Shown piece by piece: positions 53,501 to 60,779 of a DNA stretch of 64,000 bases. The position numbers and the translations under genes are program-made. Origin of the DNA: Gammaproteobacteria bacterium (lineage in GTDB: Bacteria > Pseudomonadota > Gammaproteobacteria > Burkholderiales > Rhodocyclaceae); assembly GCA_018828385.1 (NCBI GenBank), contig JAHJVE010000023.1, forward strand, positions 62,001 through 126,000, given 5' to 3'. Positions within the stretch are counted from its first letter, which is position 1. Each line of letters begins with the position of its first letter. The notes under the pieces were generated by a model. The model ran no database searches. It was not told where the DNA came from and was given only the letters and a program-made list of their open reading frames with translations.

Positions 53501-56283
53501 AGGCGCCAGGTGGTACGGGCGATGGCGTCGAGACTGAACCAGGCCTCGTAGGGCAGACAGGCCAGTTCAAAGCAAAGCTGGCGGAAATGGCGCCATGCCG
53601 AGTCGGCCACCGCGGCCAGATGCTGGCGGAGCAGGATTTCGTCCGGCTTGCGGCTGGCATCGAGCAAGGCGGCAAAAATCGGCGGCACGATGAGGATGCC
53701 GAGGATGGATGCGGTCCACCAGGCGACCGGCGCCAGCACTGTCCAGCCAAGCACGAGCAACACGCTGAGGGCGGCCGGGACGAGACTGCGCCGCAGATTG
53801 TCGATGAGCTTCCACTGCGACAGCGTCGACAGCGGATTGCGATGCCGGCACATGCCCTCGCCCGGCACTTTGCCGAACAGCCAGCCGGCCAGTTGCCAGT
53901 CGCCGCGCAGCCAGCGGTGGCGGCGAATGACGTCGGCCCGGTAGCTGGCCGGGCAATCTTCGTAGAGCTGCACGTCGCTGAGCAGGCCGGCCCGGGCGTA
54001 GCAGCCTTCGAGCAGGTCGTGACTGAGGATGCGGTTTTCGGGGAAACAGCCACCCAGGGCGCGCTCGAAGGCGGCGACGTCGTAGATGCCCTTGCCGATG
54101 AACGAGCCTTCGCCGAAGACGTCCTGATAAACGTCGGAAACGGCGCGGGTGTAGGGGTCGATGCCCGGTTCGCCGCCGTAGAGCCGGGCGAGCAGCGAGC
54201 GGTTGGTGCCGGGCAGGCTGACCGCGACGCGCGGCTGCAGGATGCCGTAGCCGCTGACCACGCACTGCCGGGTTTCGTCAAAACAGGGGCGATTGAGCGG
54301 ATGCGCCATGGTCCCGACGAATTGGCGCGCCGTATCGCGCGGCAACTGGGTGTCGGTGTCGAGCGTGATGACGTAGCGCGTCCCGGCCAGCGCCGTGGTA
54401 TCGCCGGCGATCAGCGAAAAGCCGTCGCGCCGGCCGTTCATGAGCAAGGCATTGAGATCGGCCAGCTTGCCGCGCTTGCGTTCGTAGCCCATCCACACGC
54501 GTTCCTGCGCATTCCAGCGGCGCGGGCGGTGGAACAGGAAAAAGATGCTTGCTACGGTCAACCCGATTTTTTGCCCAAATTTCAAATTCAGTTCGTCGAT
54601 CTTTTGGGCCGCCAACTGCATCAGGGCGGCGTCGTCGGGCAGCGTTTCCTGCCCGGCATCGAGAAAATCGGTGAGCAGGGCAAAGTGCAGGCTGGGATCG
54701 CGGTTGGCCAGGAAGCGGACTTCCAGCCCCTCGATCAGGCTGTCGATACCGGCCGCGCTGGTCAGCATGGTCGGGATGACGACCAGCGTTCGCGAAGTGG
54801 GCGGGATGCCTTTGGAGAAATCCATTTTCGGCAGCGCGTGTGGCGCGACCAGCAGGCTGGCCGCCCAGTTCACCAGCGACACGGCCAATTGGCTGGTCGC
54901 CAGCAGCGCCACCAGGCCGAGCAGAATCATCGCCCACAGCGGCAAGCCAACGGGAATGGCGCGCACGACCAGGCTGCTGGCAAGCAGGCCGGCGATCACG
55001 GTGATGCCGCCCAGATAAATGGTCAGCGGCATGCGCCCGGCCGCCCGGCGCACGCTTTCGACGAAAGTGTGGCGAACCTCGATGGCGCTTTCGAGTTGCG
55101 CCAGACCCGGGCCGATCAGGTAATAACCGACATGCGCCGCCGGCCCGCCGGCCGCCGCGGCATTTCGGGCCAGGTCGAGCACCTTCGCGGCAAGCAGGCC
55201 TTCGGTCAGATCGCTCTTGCGGGCAATCGCTTCGGTGGCATGGCGATAGCGGTCGCGCGTCGCGAAATCCATCGCGCCATAGACGCCGCCGGGGTCGCCG
55301 CGCAGCGTCTGCTCGACGATGCTCTGCGTTTCGACAAAGGTCTGCCAGTCCATGGCGCCGATGACACGCAGGCTGCCGATGCTGTTACTGATCGACACCT
55401 GGTCGGCCGCCTGCAACTGGTTCTCGGTCTGCACCATCTGGGCAATGGTCATCCCGGATTCGGCCAGATGCTGCTCGATCCAGGTTAGCGGCAGGGCCAG
55501 CGCCGGGCCGCGCCCTTGCAGGCGACGAGCCAGTTCGGCGACGAAGGCGCTGACCATCGGCGGTTTTGAGCGCGCCATGTCGGCGATGGTCAGGATCAGG
55601 TTTTTCGGATCATGCTCGGCGGCCTCGATCATCCGGTCCGCCCACACCTCGGCCAGCTTGCGCTCTTCCCAGCCGGCGGCGATGCGCACGCCGACCCGGC
55701 GCAGGTTTTCGATGACGGCCAGGCGCAGCATGATGGGGATCGCCCACAACTCGCCGAGACGCAGGTCGGTGACGGTTTGATAGGCGGCGACAAAGCGGCT
55801 CAGCGTTTCTGGATCGACCCGTCCGTCGCCATGCGCCACGGTTTCCAGCGCAATGTCGTAGACGCGCGGATGGCCGGCCGACGGCCCGCTGGCCAGGCGC
55901 GGCAGTTCGCGGCTGTAGCCTTTGGGCAAGTGACGCTTGGCCGTGCGGATCTGCTCTTCGATGAGGTAGAAATTATCGAGCAGCCACTCCCCGGCCGGGG
56001 TAGTCCGGCGTTTTTCGGTGGCGACGGACGTCAGTCGGCGGCAGACATCGACCAGCGTATTTTCGTTGGCAGCCAATCGGCCGAGCAGACGGTCGGTAAC
56101 GGTACCGGCGGCCAGCCGGTGCGCGGCGGCCAGCGCCTTGCCGTGCTGCGCCATCTGGTCGGCGCTGTACAGGGCGGCCCGCAGGGGCGCTTCTTCGTTG
56201 GGCAGGGCGGCCGACCAGTCGCTCCCCAGAAAGCCTTGTGCCAGCTGGCGAAAATACGCAACGAACGACTGGCTGGGTTTCAA
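47503..56283 (-). CDS. Cyclic beta-1,2-glucan synthase (NdvB/Cgs type)
   Basis: This very large inner-membrane enzyme of 2926 residues builds periplasmic cyclic beta-1,2-glucan. Layout: N-terminal region; TM segments near 425-500; GT84 glycosyltransferase with ITLDTDTQLP (near 644) and RHRWLRGDWQ (near 791); further TM segments to about 1050. A transglycosylase domain contains NWYDTQTLRPLPLLYIST. Carbohydrate-binding and GH94 phosphorylase-type domains form the C-terminal third, with GSGDWNDGMSRVG near 2604. The TTG start at 56283 (AAAGGG upstream) is tentative; no upstream ATG has a ribosome site. A dispersed repeat is inserted in frame near residue 570. Confidence 0.9.
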   Translation of the reverse strand: MKPSQSFVAYFRQLAQGFLGSDWSAALPNEEAPLRAALYSADQMAQHGKALAAAHRLAAGTVTDRLLGRLAANENTLVDVCRRLTSVATEKRRTTPAGEWLLDNFYLIEEQIRTAKRHLPKGYSRELPRLASGPSAGHPRVYDIALETVAHGDGRVDPETLSRFVAAYQTVTDLRLGELWAIPIMLRLAVIENLRRVGVRIAAGWEERKLAEVWADRMIEAAEHDPKNLILTIADMARSKPPMVSAFVAELARRLQGRGPALALPLTWIEQHLAESGMTIAQMVQTENQLQAADQVSISNSIGSLRVIGAMDWQTFVETQSIVEQTLRGDPGGVYGAMDFATRDRYRHATEAIARKSDLTEGLLAAKVLDLARNAAAAGGPAAHVGYYLIGPGLAQLESAIEVRHTFVESVRRAAGRMPLTIYLGGITVIAGLLASSLVVRAIPVGLPLWAMILLGLVALLATSQLAVSLVNWAASLLVAPHALPKMDFSKGIPPTSRTLVVIPTMLTSAAGIDSLIEGLEVRFLANRDPSLHFALLTDFLDAGQETLPDDAALMQLAAQKIDELNLKFGQKIGLTVASIFFLFHRPRRWNAQERVWMGYERKRGKLADLNALLMNGRRDGFSLIAGDTTALAGTRYVITLDTDTQLPRDTARQFVGTMAHPLNRPCFDETRQCVVSGYGILQPRVAVSLPGTNRSLLARLYGGEPGIDPYTRAVSDVYQDVFGEGSFIGKGIYDVAAFERALGGCFPENRILSHDLLEGCYARAGLLSDVQLYEDCPASYRADVIRRHRWLRGDWQLAGWLFGKVPGEGMCRHRNPLSTLSQWKLIDNLRRSLVPAALSVLLVLGWTVLAPVAWWTASILGILIVPPIFAALLDASRKPDEILLRQHLAAVADSAWRHFRQLCFELACLPYEAWFSLDAIARTTWRLLVSHRRLLEWNPSSEVERQLAGRRRSELFACLRSMWIGPLLATGLGAWLVLASQEEMLIATPVLLLWLSSPLIAWWLSRPLAAHKAHLTAEQGFFLRRMARRTWAFFDHFVGPDDNWLAPDNYQEYRVAAIAHRTSPTNMGLALLANLGAWDFGYITTGRLLERTANTLRTMVGLERYRGHFYNWYDTQTLRPLPLLYISTVDSGNLAGHLLTLRGGLLELADAPILQPRLLAGLNDTLGLLTVSADEAVAGTLAALRKRLDTAMLIPPPTISAMARLLHQLGDGAGELLSEVEASFVVVDESLPENEAAEWARALVQQLAEAQTELDHLAPWLSLSPAPAGLEVFARIATEAAMPTLRGLARLATERCPDIETHLAIELSAEQRNWLIELSRQIVLAGTVATQRIALIDALAEQSGALAQMDYDFLFDKARHLLTIGYNVGERRVDTSYYDLLASEARLCNFVAIAQGQLPQESWFSLGRLLTGTGGEPALLSWSGSMFEYLMPMLVMPNYENTLLDQTCKAAVARQIEYGKQRGVPWGVSESGYNTVDLHLNYQYRAFGVPGLGLKRGLADDLVIAPYASALALMVAPEAACLNLQRLADEGFVGKYGFFEAIDYTPARQRRGQSRVVVRSFMAHHQGMSLLALDYLLLDQPMQRRFVADRLFQAILLLLQERIPKATTLFSHTAELADARLDSRIDETPIRVFTSPDTPAPEVQLLSNGRYHVMVTNAGGGYSRWNDLAVTRWREDGTRDNWGSFCYIRELASGTVWSTAYQPTRKQPVHYEAIFSEGRAEFRRRDSLDGEDGEFETYTDIVVSPEDDIELRRTRITNRSRQRREIEVTSYAEVVIAPAAADELHPAFSNLFVQTEILPGRNAVLCTRRPRSLTEQAPWMLHLMAVHDAVSSAVSGETDRARFIGRTRSTAHPLAMEQAGRLSGTAGSVLDPIVAIRHRIVLEPEQSVTIDVVTGIADSRAAALGLVEKYQDRHLADRVFELTWTHSQVVLRQLNATEADAQLYARLAGSVIHANASLRAEASVLMRNQRGQSGLWGYAISGDLPIVLLQIGDSANIDLVRQLVQAHAYWRLKGLVVDLVIWNEDHAGYRQRLQDQIMGLIASGIEASVIDRPGGIFVRLAEQISSEDRILLQSVARAVITDCRGTLAEQLDLRSPPESRVPRLVASRRYRPEAPPAATVSGLDLQFFNGLGGFAADGREYVITLAQGHATPAPWANVLANPQFGTVISESGSAYTWSDNAHEFRLTPWHNDPVSDAGGEAIYLRDEETGHVWSPTPLPVRGAMPYVVRHGFGVTSFETSVGGIRSELKVYVAIDAPVKFSILKLANISGRPRKVSATGYVEWVLGDLRAKTAMHVTTEIATGSGALLVRNPYSPEFAGRVAFFDVDEVSRTLTGDRNEFIGRNGSPGEPSALKRARLSGKVGAGLDPCGAIQIAVDLADGQEHELVFRLGVGRTTDDASQLIQRFRGPLAARMALEAVEAYWAQSLGAVQVETPDPALDVLANGWLVYQTLACRIWARSGYYQSGGAFGFRDQLQDMMALVHTEPGLVREHLLLCAGRQFAEGDVQHWWHPPAGRGVRTRCSDDYLWLPLAVCRYVQTTADTGVLDERSNFLEGRPVNPEDDSYYDLPVRSGEVASLYEHCVRAIRHGLRFGAHGLPLMGSGDWNDGMSRVGILGKGESVWLAFFLHEVLRQFSGVATRHGDPAFAEFCQGEAARLHQNIEEKGWDGAWYRRAYFDDGTPLGSSSGPECRIDSISQSWAVLSGVASAARGQMAMQAVDEHLVRRQAGLIQLLDPPFDKSRLDPGYIRGYVPGVRENGGQYTHGAIWAAMAFASLGDRERAWELTAMINPVNHARSETAVATYKAEPYVMAADVYALAPHTGRGGWSWYSGSAGWMYRLLVESLLGLRLEGNKLHLSPCLPADWPGFKLRYRYRATVYRIAVISSVDARGSVTVDGLEQADNVIQLVDDLVEHQIVIVVNQGQPN
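54549..54590 (+). repeat. Dispersed repeat, copy B, in frame inside the glucan synthase
   Basis: It begins TTGCTACGGTCAACCCGA and continues CCCAAATTTCAAATTC. Read on the minus strand it encodes LKFGQKIGLTVAS, in a loop where related synthases go from a short variable stretch straight to FFLFHRPRRWN. It thus appears as an in-frame insertion. Confidence 0.75.
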
Positions 56284-56393
56284 ATTGAGTACCCTTTCCG
56301 GAAACACGCCCGAAACTTGAAGGATAGGCAGCCGAGAGCAGCGCGTCGGTGTGGTGGAACACATAGGCCGTGCCAATGCCGGCGATGGCAGGC

Positions 56394-56440
56394 ATTGCTA
56401 CGGTCAACCCGAAAAAATGGCCAAATTTGAAATGCGCCGG
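56394..56440 (+). repeat. Dispersed repeat, copy C, upstream of the glucan synthase
   Basis: It begins ATTGCTACGGTCAACCCGA and continues GGCCAAATTTGAAAT, then GCGCCGG. Same orientation as copies A and B. It lies between the glucan synthase start and the stop of the EAL gene. Confidence 0.8.
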
Positions 56441-56479
56441 GAGGACGAAACGCCCGCTTTACCTACCCGATACCGGCAA

Positions 56480-58930
56480 TCAACACTCCTTCACGAGCAA
56501 GCGCTCGAACTCATCGGCCGGCAGGGGATGTCCGAACAGGAAGCCCTGCCCTTCGTCGCAGTGCAGCTTGCGCAGGAAGGCCAACTGCGACGCCGTTTCG
56601 ACCCCTTCGGCGATGACCCGCTGCTTGAGGCTTTTACCCATGCCGATCATGGCGCTGACAATGCTCGCATCGTCCACATCGATGTCGATATCCTGGACAA
56701 ACGACTGGTCGATTTTCAGCGTATTGATCGGAAAACGCTTGAGATAGCTCAGGCTCGAATAGCCGGTCCCGAAGTCGTCAATGGCCAGTTGCATGCCCAT
56801 CGCCTTGAGCGATTCGAGCACCGATGCCGACGATTCGGCATCCTGCATCAGGATGCTCTCGGTCAGCTCCAGTTCAAGATAACCGGGCAACATGCCGGTT
56901 TCGCTGAGGATCGTGGCCACCCCCTCGAGAAAGTTCTTGTGGCGAAACTCGACGGCCGAAATATTGACCGAAACGGGCACCGCCAGCAGCCCGGAATCCT
57001 GCCAGGCACAAACCTGCCGGCAGGCTTCACGCAGCACCCAGCGGCCGATTGGCACGATCAGGCCCGATTCTTCGGCAATCGGCACGAACTGGTTCGGATA
57101 AACCAGGCCGTGTTCCGGATCCTGCCAGCGGATCAGCGCTTCGCTGCCGATCATCAGGCCGCTCGATAGATCGATCTTGGGCTGGTAATAAAGCTGGAAC
57201 TCGTCCTGCTTCAGGGCGCGGCGCAGGTTGCCTTCGATAAACAGGCGCTGGACGGCGCGGGTATTCATTTCCGTCGTGAAAAACTGGTAATTGTTTCTGC
57301 CCTTGGCCTTGGCGTGATACATCGCGGTATCGGCGTTTTTCATCACTTCATCGGCATCCTGGCCATCATCCGGATAGATGGCGATGCCGATGCTCAGGCT
57401 GACATGAAGCTCGTGCCCGCCGATCAGGCAAGGTTCTGCGAAGGCAGCCAGGAGTTTGTCGGCGACCGGCGCCGCATCCAGCGTCTGCTCGATTTCGGTA
57501 AGCAGGACCACAAACTCGTCCCCGCCCTGTCGGCAAACCGTATCGGTATCGCGGATACAGAGTTTCAGACGCTCGGCCACCACTTGCAGCAACAGGTCGC
57601 CAACCGTGTGCCCGAGCGAATCATTGATGTGTTTGAAGTAATCGAGATCGATAAACATCAGGGCGACCCGCTTGCTGTGCCGCCGGGCCCGACCAATGGC
57701 CCGGGAAAGGCGCTCGGTCAGCAACATCCGATTGGGCAAGCCGGTCAGGAAATCGTGCTGGGCCAGATGCGCCATCTTCAGTGCCATGGCCCGCGATTCG
57801 CTGACGTCGTGAAAAACGATGACGGCACCGGCCACCTCGCCATCCCGGTTATGGATGGGGGCGGCCGAATCCTCGATGGCCGATTCAATGCCGTCGCGAC
57901 GCAGCAGAATGCTGTCGGCTGCCAGCCCGACCGTGCGGTTCTCGCGGATGGCTAGTTGCGCCGGATCCGGCGCCTCCTGGCGTGTCGTTCCATCGACGAT
58001 CCGAAAAACCTCCGACAACGGACGCCCAATGGCGTTTTCGCTCGACCAGCCGGTCATCTTCTCGGCCACCTGATTGAGGTAAGTCACGTTGCCCGGCAGG
58101 TTGGTGGTCAGGACGGCATCACCAATCGAGTTGAGCGTCACCTCGGCGCGCTCCTTTTCCTCGAACAACGCATCTTCGGCCGCCTTGCGTTCGGTAATGT
58201 CTTCGACTATCTGGACATGGCCGCGCGGCTGCACGCCATCGAGCATGGCCGCGGCATTGAGGCGGGTCCAGACAATGCTGCCGTCGGCCCGCAGAAAGCG
58301 CGCATTCGAGGTAAATTTCGCCTCGCCGAGGGCGGCCGCCCGCCATTCGACCAAAACGCGCTCGCGATCATCGGGATGAATCGCCATGCGCCAGTTGGTG
58401 CCCAGCGTCTGCTCAAGGCTGAGGCCCGAAATCGTGTGATACGCCTCGTTGGTATAGACACATTCGCCATCAACGTCCGAGACGAAGATGCCGAGCGGCG
58501 AAGCATCGCTCATGGCACGGAAGCGCGCTTCGCTGAGGGTCAAAGCCTGCCGGGTCGTCTTGCGCTCGATCAGATAGTTCAGGGTGCGCGGCAACCAGTG
58601 GGCATCGACCTGATCCTTGACAAGGTAGTCGTCGGCACCATTCTGCACGGCCAGGCGGGCGGTTTCCTCATCCTCTTCCGAACTCAGGATGATAATCAGG
58701 GCATCGGGCGCCGCCTGCGAAACCTGCTCGAAAACCGCGAGGCCCTGGCTGTCGGGCAGGCTGAGGTCGAGCAGGATGATCGCGAAACTGCCCTTGGCCA
58801 GAATATCCAGTGCCTCGGAAAGGCCGGTCGCCCATTCAATCTGATACGGCTTTCCACCCTTGCGGGCCAGCGCGGCCTCAATCCGCCTGATCTCGCTGGC
58901 CTCATCTTCAATCAGGAGAACATCTTTCAT
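56480..58930 (-). CDS. REC-PAS-PAS-GGDEF-EAL cyclic di-GMP regulator
   Basis: The 816-residue cytosolic signalling protein has a receiver domain (acidic LLIEDEASE, Asp in ILLDLSLPDS), then two PAS domains (about 130-400: DASPLGIFVSDVDGECVYTNEA; NSIGDAVLTTNLPGNVTYLN). The GGDEF domain has an intact QGGDEFVVLL (near 468), so diguanylate cyclase activity is possible. The EAL domain has intact SEALIRW (near 597) and DDFGTGYSSLSYL. Both activities could exist. ATG 58930 is chosen, with AGGAG 6 nt upstream. A partner kinase is not adjacent. Confidence 0.93.
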   Translation of the reverse strand: MKDVLLIEDEASEIRRIEAALARKGGKPYQIEWATGLSEALDILAKGSFAIILLDLSLPDSQGLAVFEQVSQAAPDALIIILSSEEDEETARLAVQNGADDYLVKDQVDAHWLPRTLNYLIERKTTRQALTLSEARFRAMSDASPLGIFVSDVDGECVYTNEAYHTISGLSLEQTLGTNWRMAIHPDDRERVLVEWRAAALGEAKFTSNARFLRADGSIVWTRLNAAAMLDGVQPRGHVQIVEDITERKAAEDALFEEKERAEVTLNSIGDAVLTTNLPGNVTYLNQVAEKMTGWSSENAIGRPLSEVFRIVDGTTRQEAPDPAQLAIRENRTVGLAADSILLRRDGIESAIEDSAAPIHNRDGEVAGAVIVFHDVSESRAMALKMAHLAQHDFLTGLPNRMLLTERLSRAIGRARRHSKRVALMFIDLDYFKHINDSLGHTVGDLLLQVVAERLKLCIRDTDTVCRQGGDEFVVLLTEIEQTLDAAPVADKLLAAFAEPCLIGGHELHVSLSIGIAIYPDDGQDADEVMKNADTAMYHAKAKGRNNYQFFTTEMNTRAVQRLFIEGNLRRALKQDEFQLYYQPKIDLSSGLMIGSEALIRWQDPEHGLVYPNQFVPIAEESGLIVPIGRWVLREACRQVCAWQDSGLLAVPVSVNISAVEFRHKNFLEGVATILSETGMLPGYLELELTESILMQDAESSASVLESLKAMGMQLAIDDFGTGYSSLSYLKRFPINTLKIDQSFVQDIDIDVDDASIVSAMIGMGKSLKQRVIAEGVETASQLAFLRKLHCDEGQGFLFGHPLPADEFERLLVKEC

Positions 58931-58965
58931 CATCTGCTCCTGCCGCAATCGGAAATCGGGGTTAG

Positions 58966-59253
58966 CTATTCGTGGGCAAATGGCTTTTCCGTGAACAGGT
59001 ACTCCCTGAGCTGTCCGGAAAACCGCGCATCCTTGCGCTGTATCCAGGCCAGAAGCATGGCGGCATGCTCCTTTTCCTCATCGCGGTTGTGTTCGATGAT
59101 GGCCTTCAACTCGCTGTCGTGGCAGGCAGCGGCCCGCTGGTTGTACCAGTCGACCGCTTCCAGTTCCTCCATCAGGGAAACCAGCGCCCGATGCATGTCG
59201 CGGGTATCGGCAGGTAGTTCATCGACGGGTTCGTGATAACCGACACTGGACAT
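58966..59253 (-). CDS. Encapsulated-ferritin-like (EncFtn) protein without cargo tail
   Basis: The 95-residue helical protein has the EncFtn core: RALVSLMEELEAVDWYNQRAAAC and IIEHNRDEEKEHAAMLLAWI, with the Glu/His ferroxidase ligands (EELEAVDWY; EEKEH). EncFtn oxidises Fe(II) inside encapsulin shells (known for Rhodospirillum). It ends LFTEKPFAHE, and no encapsulin-targeting tail or encapsulin gene is visible nearby. It may function as a free ferritin-like protein. AGGAG precedes ATG 59253. It is 35 bp after the EAL gene start region on the same strand. Confidence 0.85.
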   Translation of the reverse strand: MSSVGYHEPVDELPADTRDMHRALVSLMEELEAVDWYNQRAAACHDSELKAIIEHNRDEEKEHAAMLLAWIQRKDARFSGQLREYLFTEKPFAHE

Positions 59254-59291
59254 GGGTAGCTCCTGACTGATTTTGGTTGGCCAATGGCGAA

Positions 59292-59570
59292 TCAGCGGCG
59301 GCTGATCAGGGCGCCAATGAAGGCACCGGCAGCAGCCGCAATTCCGATGATTTTCCAGGGATTGGCACGCACATAAGCATCGGTGGCGTTGGCGGCACCG
59401 CAAGCGTTTTGCGCAATGGCGTGACGCGTAGCCGAATACTCCTCGGCCACGGTATGACCGGCATCCTTGAGTAGATGATCTGCCTTGCCAACAATCCCCT
59501 TCAAATCCCGGGCCAATGTTTCCTTCAGACCTTCTGTACTTCCTGGGACGGTGCTCTGTTCTGTCTTCAT
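59292..59570 (-). CDS. DUF883 (ElaB/YqjD-type) membrane-anchored protein
   Basis: The 92-residue protein has an amphipathic helical body (LKETLARDLKGIVGKADHLL) and a C-terminal transmembrane anchor (NPWKIIGIAAAAGAFIGALISRR), as in ElaB/YqjD proteins that tie ribosomes or envelope to the inner membrane. It is usually stress- or stationary-phase induced (family knowledge). It lies 38 bp upstream of the EncFtn-like gene on the same strand. Confidence 0.88.
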   Translation of the reverse strand: MKTEQSTVPGSTEGLKETLARDLKGIVGKADHLLKDAGHTVAEEYSATRHAIAQNACGAANATDAYVRANPWKIIGIAAAAGAFIGALISRR

Positions 59571-59771
59571 GATTTCTCCCGATCTCTGCAAAGGTTGACT
59601 GGAGATGAGTCGGACTGCCTGGCAGGCGGCCCTTTTCATTCCTCTGACATGAATGTTGGTCGCTATCGAATGCCGGGTCTGTGCGCTGGCGAACAGACCA
59701 TGCTCATGCCGTCCGTAACATGATCGGCATGACATGGATCGTTCATGTCCTGCAACATTCAGGAGAAAAAG

Positions 59772-59930
59772 ATGACCATAGGCACCATTCTGCTGATCGT
59801 TCTGGTCCTGTTATTGATCGGCGCCATTCCAAGCTGGCCACACAGCCGGGGCTGGGGTTACGCCCCAAGCGGCGGCATCGGACTGCTGCTGACCATCCTG
59901 CTCATCCTGATCCTGCTCGGCAAGATCTAG
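59772..59930 (+). CDS. DUF3309-family small hydrophobic protein
   Basis: The 52-residue membrane protein has two hydrophobic segments (GTILLIVLVLLLIGAIPSWPHS; GIGLLLTILLILILLGKI) joined by a conserved SRGWGYAPSGG loop. This is the entire length of the DUF3309 family. Function unknown. AGGAG is 7 nt before the ATG. It opens a rightward run of small stress-type genes. Confidence 0.9.
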   Translation: MTIGTILLIVLVLLLIGAIPSWPHSRGWGYAPSGGIGLLLTILLILILLGKI

Positions 59931-59957
59931 CCAATACCACACCGGAGAAACCACCAC

Positions 59958-60377
59958 ATGAAGCAAAACAAAACCACCCTGATCGCCATTTCCCTGCTCC
60001 TCGCTGTCGGGCTGAGCGCCTGCGACAAGCCAGGCCCGGCCGAGCAGGCCGGCAAGAAAATTGATGAGGTCGCCAGCGACACCAGCAAGACGGTCGCCGA
60101 TACCGTCGACAAATACGAAAACAAGATGACTGAACAAGGTGCCAAGAGCGCCCAATCCTGGGATGACACCGAAATCACCGCCAGGGTCAAAGCCGAGTTT
60201 CTCGGCGAACCCGGCCTGAAATCGCTGCAAATCAGTGTCGACACCGTCAAGGGGGTTGTCACATTGACCGGCACTGTCGATTCGAAAGCCAACAGCGACA
60301 AGGCAAAGGCCCGAGCGATGGCGATCAGCGGCGTCCGGGATGTGAATAACCAACTCGTCGTCACCTCGGCCAACTAA
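59958..60377 (+). CDS. BON-domain lipoprotein
   Basis: The 139-residue protein has a lipobox (LSAC, Cys at about 22), a helical linker and a C-terminal BON domain (DDTEITARVKAEFLGEPGLK and VKGVVTLTGTVDS, ending GVRDVNNQLVV) that binds phospholipid membranes or glycan. It is probably outer-membrane attached and involved in envelope stress resistance, as OsmY-like proteins are. It is 27 bp after the DUF3309 gene. Confidence 0.9.
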   Translation: MKQNKTTLIAISLLLAVGLSACDKPGPAEQAGKKIDEVASDTSKTVADTVDKYENKMTEQGAKSAQSWDDTEITARVKAEFLGEPGLKSLQISVDTVKGVVTLTGTVDSKANSDKAKARAMAISGVRDVNNQLVVTSAN

Positions 60378-60412
60378 GGCCGAAGCACTCACCTGCAGCA
60401 AAGGAGAAAACC

Positions 60413-60700
60413 ATGGAACTGCACAAGGAATACAAGGAAAAGATGGGCGCCCAACTCAAGGAATGGAGCGCCCAGGTCAATCTGCTCGAAGCCAGGATCG
60501 ACAACTTCACGGCGGACATGAAAATCATGCGGGCGGAAGAGATTCAGGCCCTGCGTACCAAGCAGCACGCCGCCGCCGACAAGATGAAGGAACTCGGCAA
60601 GGCCAGCGGTGAAGCCTGGGATCAGGTCAGGGTAACCGCCGACCGGATGTGGGACGACCTGAAGACCGGCCTGACCGACGCCCAGTCAAAATTCAAGTAA
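60413..60700 (+). CDS. sll1863-family stress-response coiled-coil protein
   Basis: The 95-residue soluble protein is almost entirely helical. Heptads KMGAQLKEWSAQVNLLEARI and AAADKMKELGKASGEAWDQV mark the sll1863 family, whose role is not well defined. It is 35 bp after the BON lipoprotein and closes that operon with a terminator. Confidence 0.85.
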   Translation: MELHKEYKEKMGAQLKEWSAQVNLLEARIDNFTADMKIMRAEEIQALRTKQHAAADKMKELGKASGEAWDQVRVTADRMWDDLKTGLTDAQSKFK

Positions 60701-60712
60701 GCACTCAAATCG

Positions 60713-60732
60713 GCGCCTTCGGGCGCTTTTTT
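60713..60732 (+). terminator. Rho-independent terminator after the stress operon
   Basis: GCGCC-TTCG-GGCGC followed by six T residues, 13 bp after the stop. Confidence 0.9.
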
Positions 60733-60779
60733 ATCGGCTGCAGCCTGGCCGGCGCCATCTTTCAAAACGGAGGAAGACA

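Noticed and set aside
50422..55488. A 1688-codon open frame on the plus strand
   Set aside because: It lies entirely antisense to the glucan synthase, whose motifs and family similarity are clear. The frame is an artefact of high-GC codon usage.
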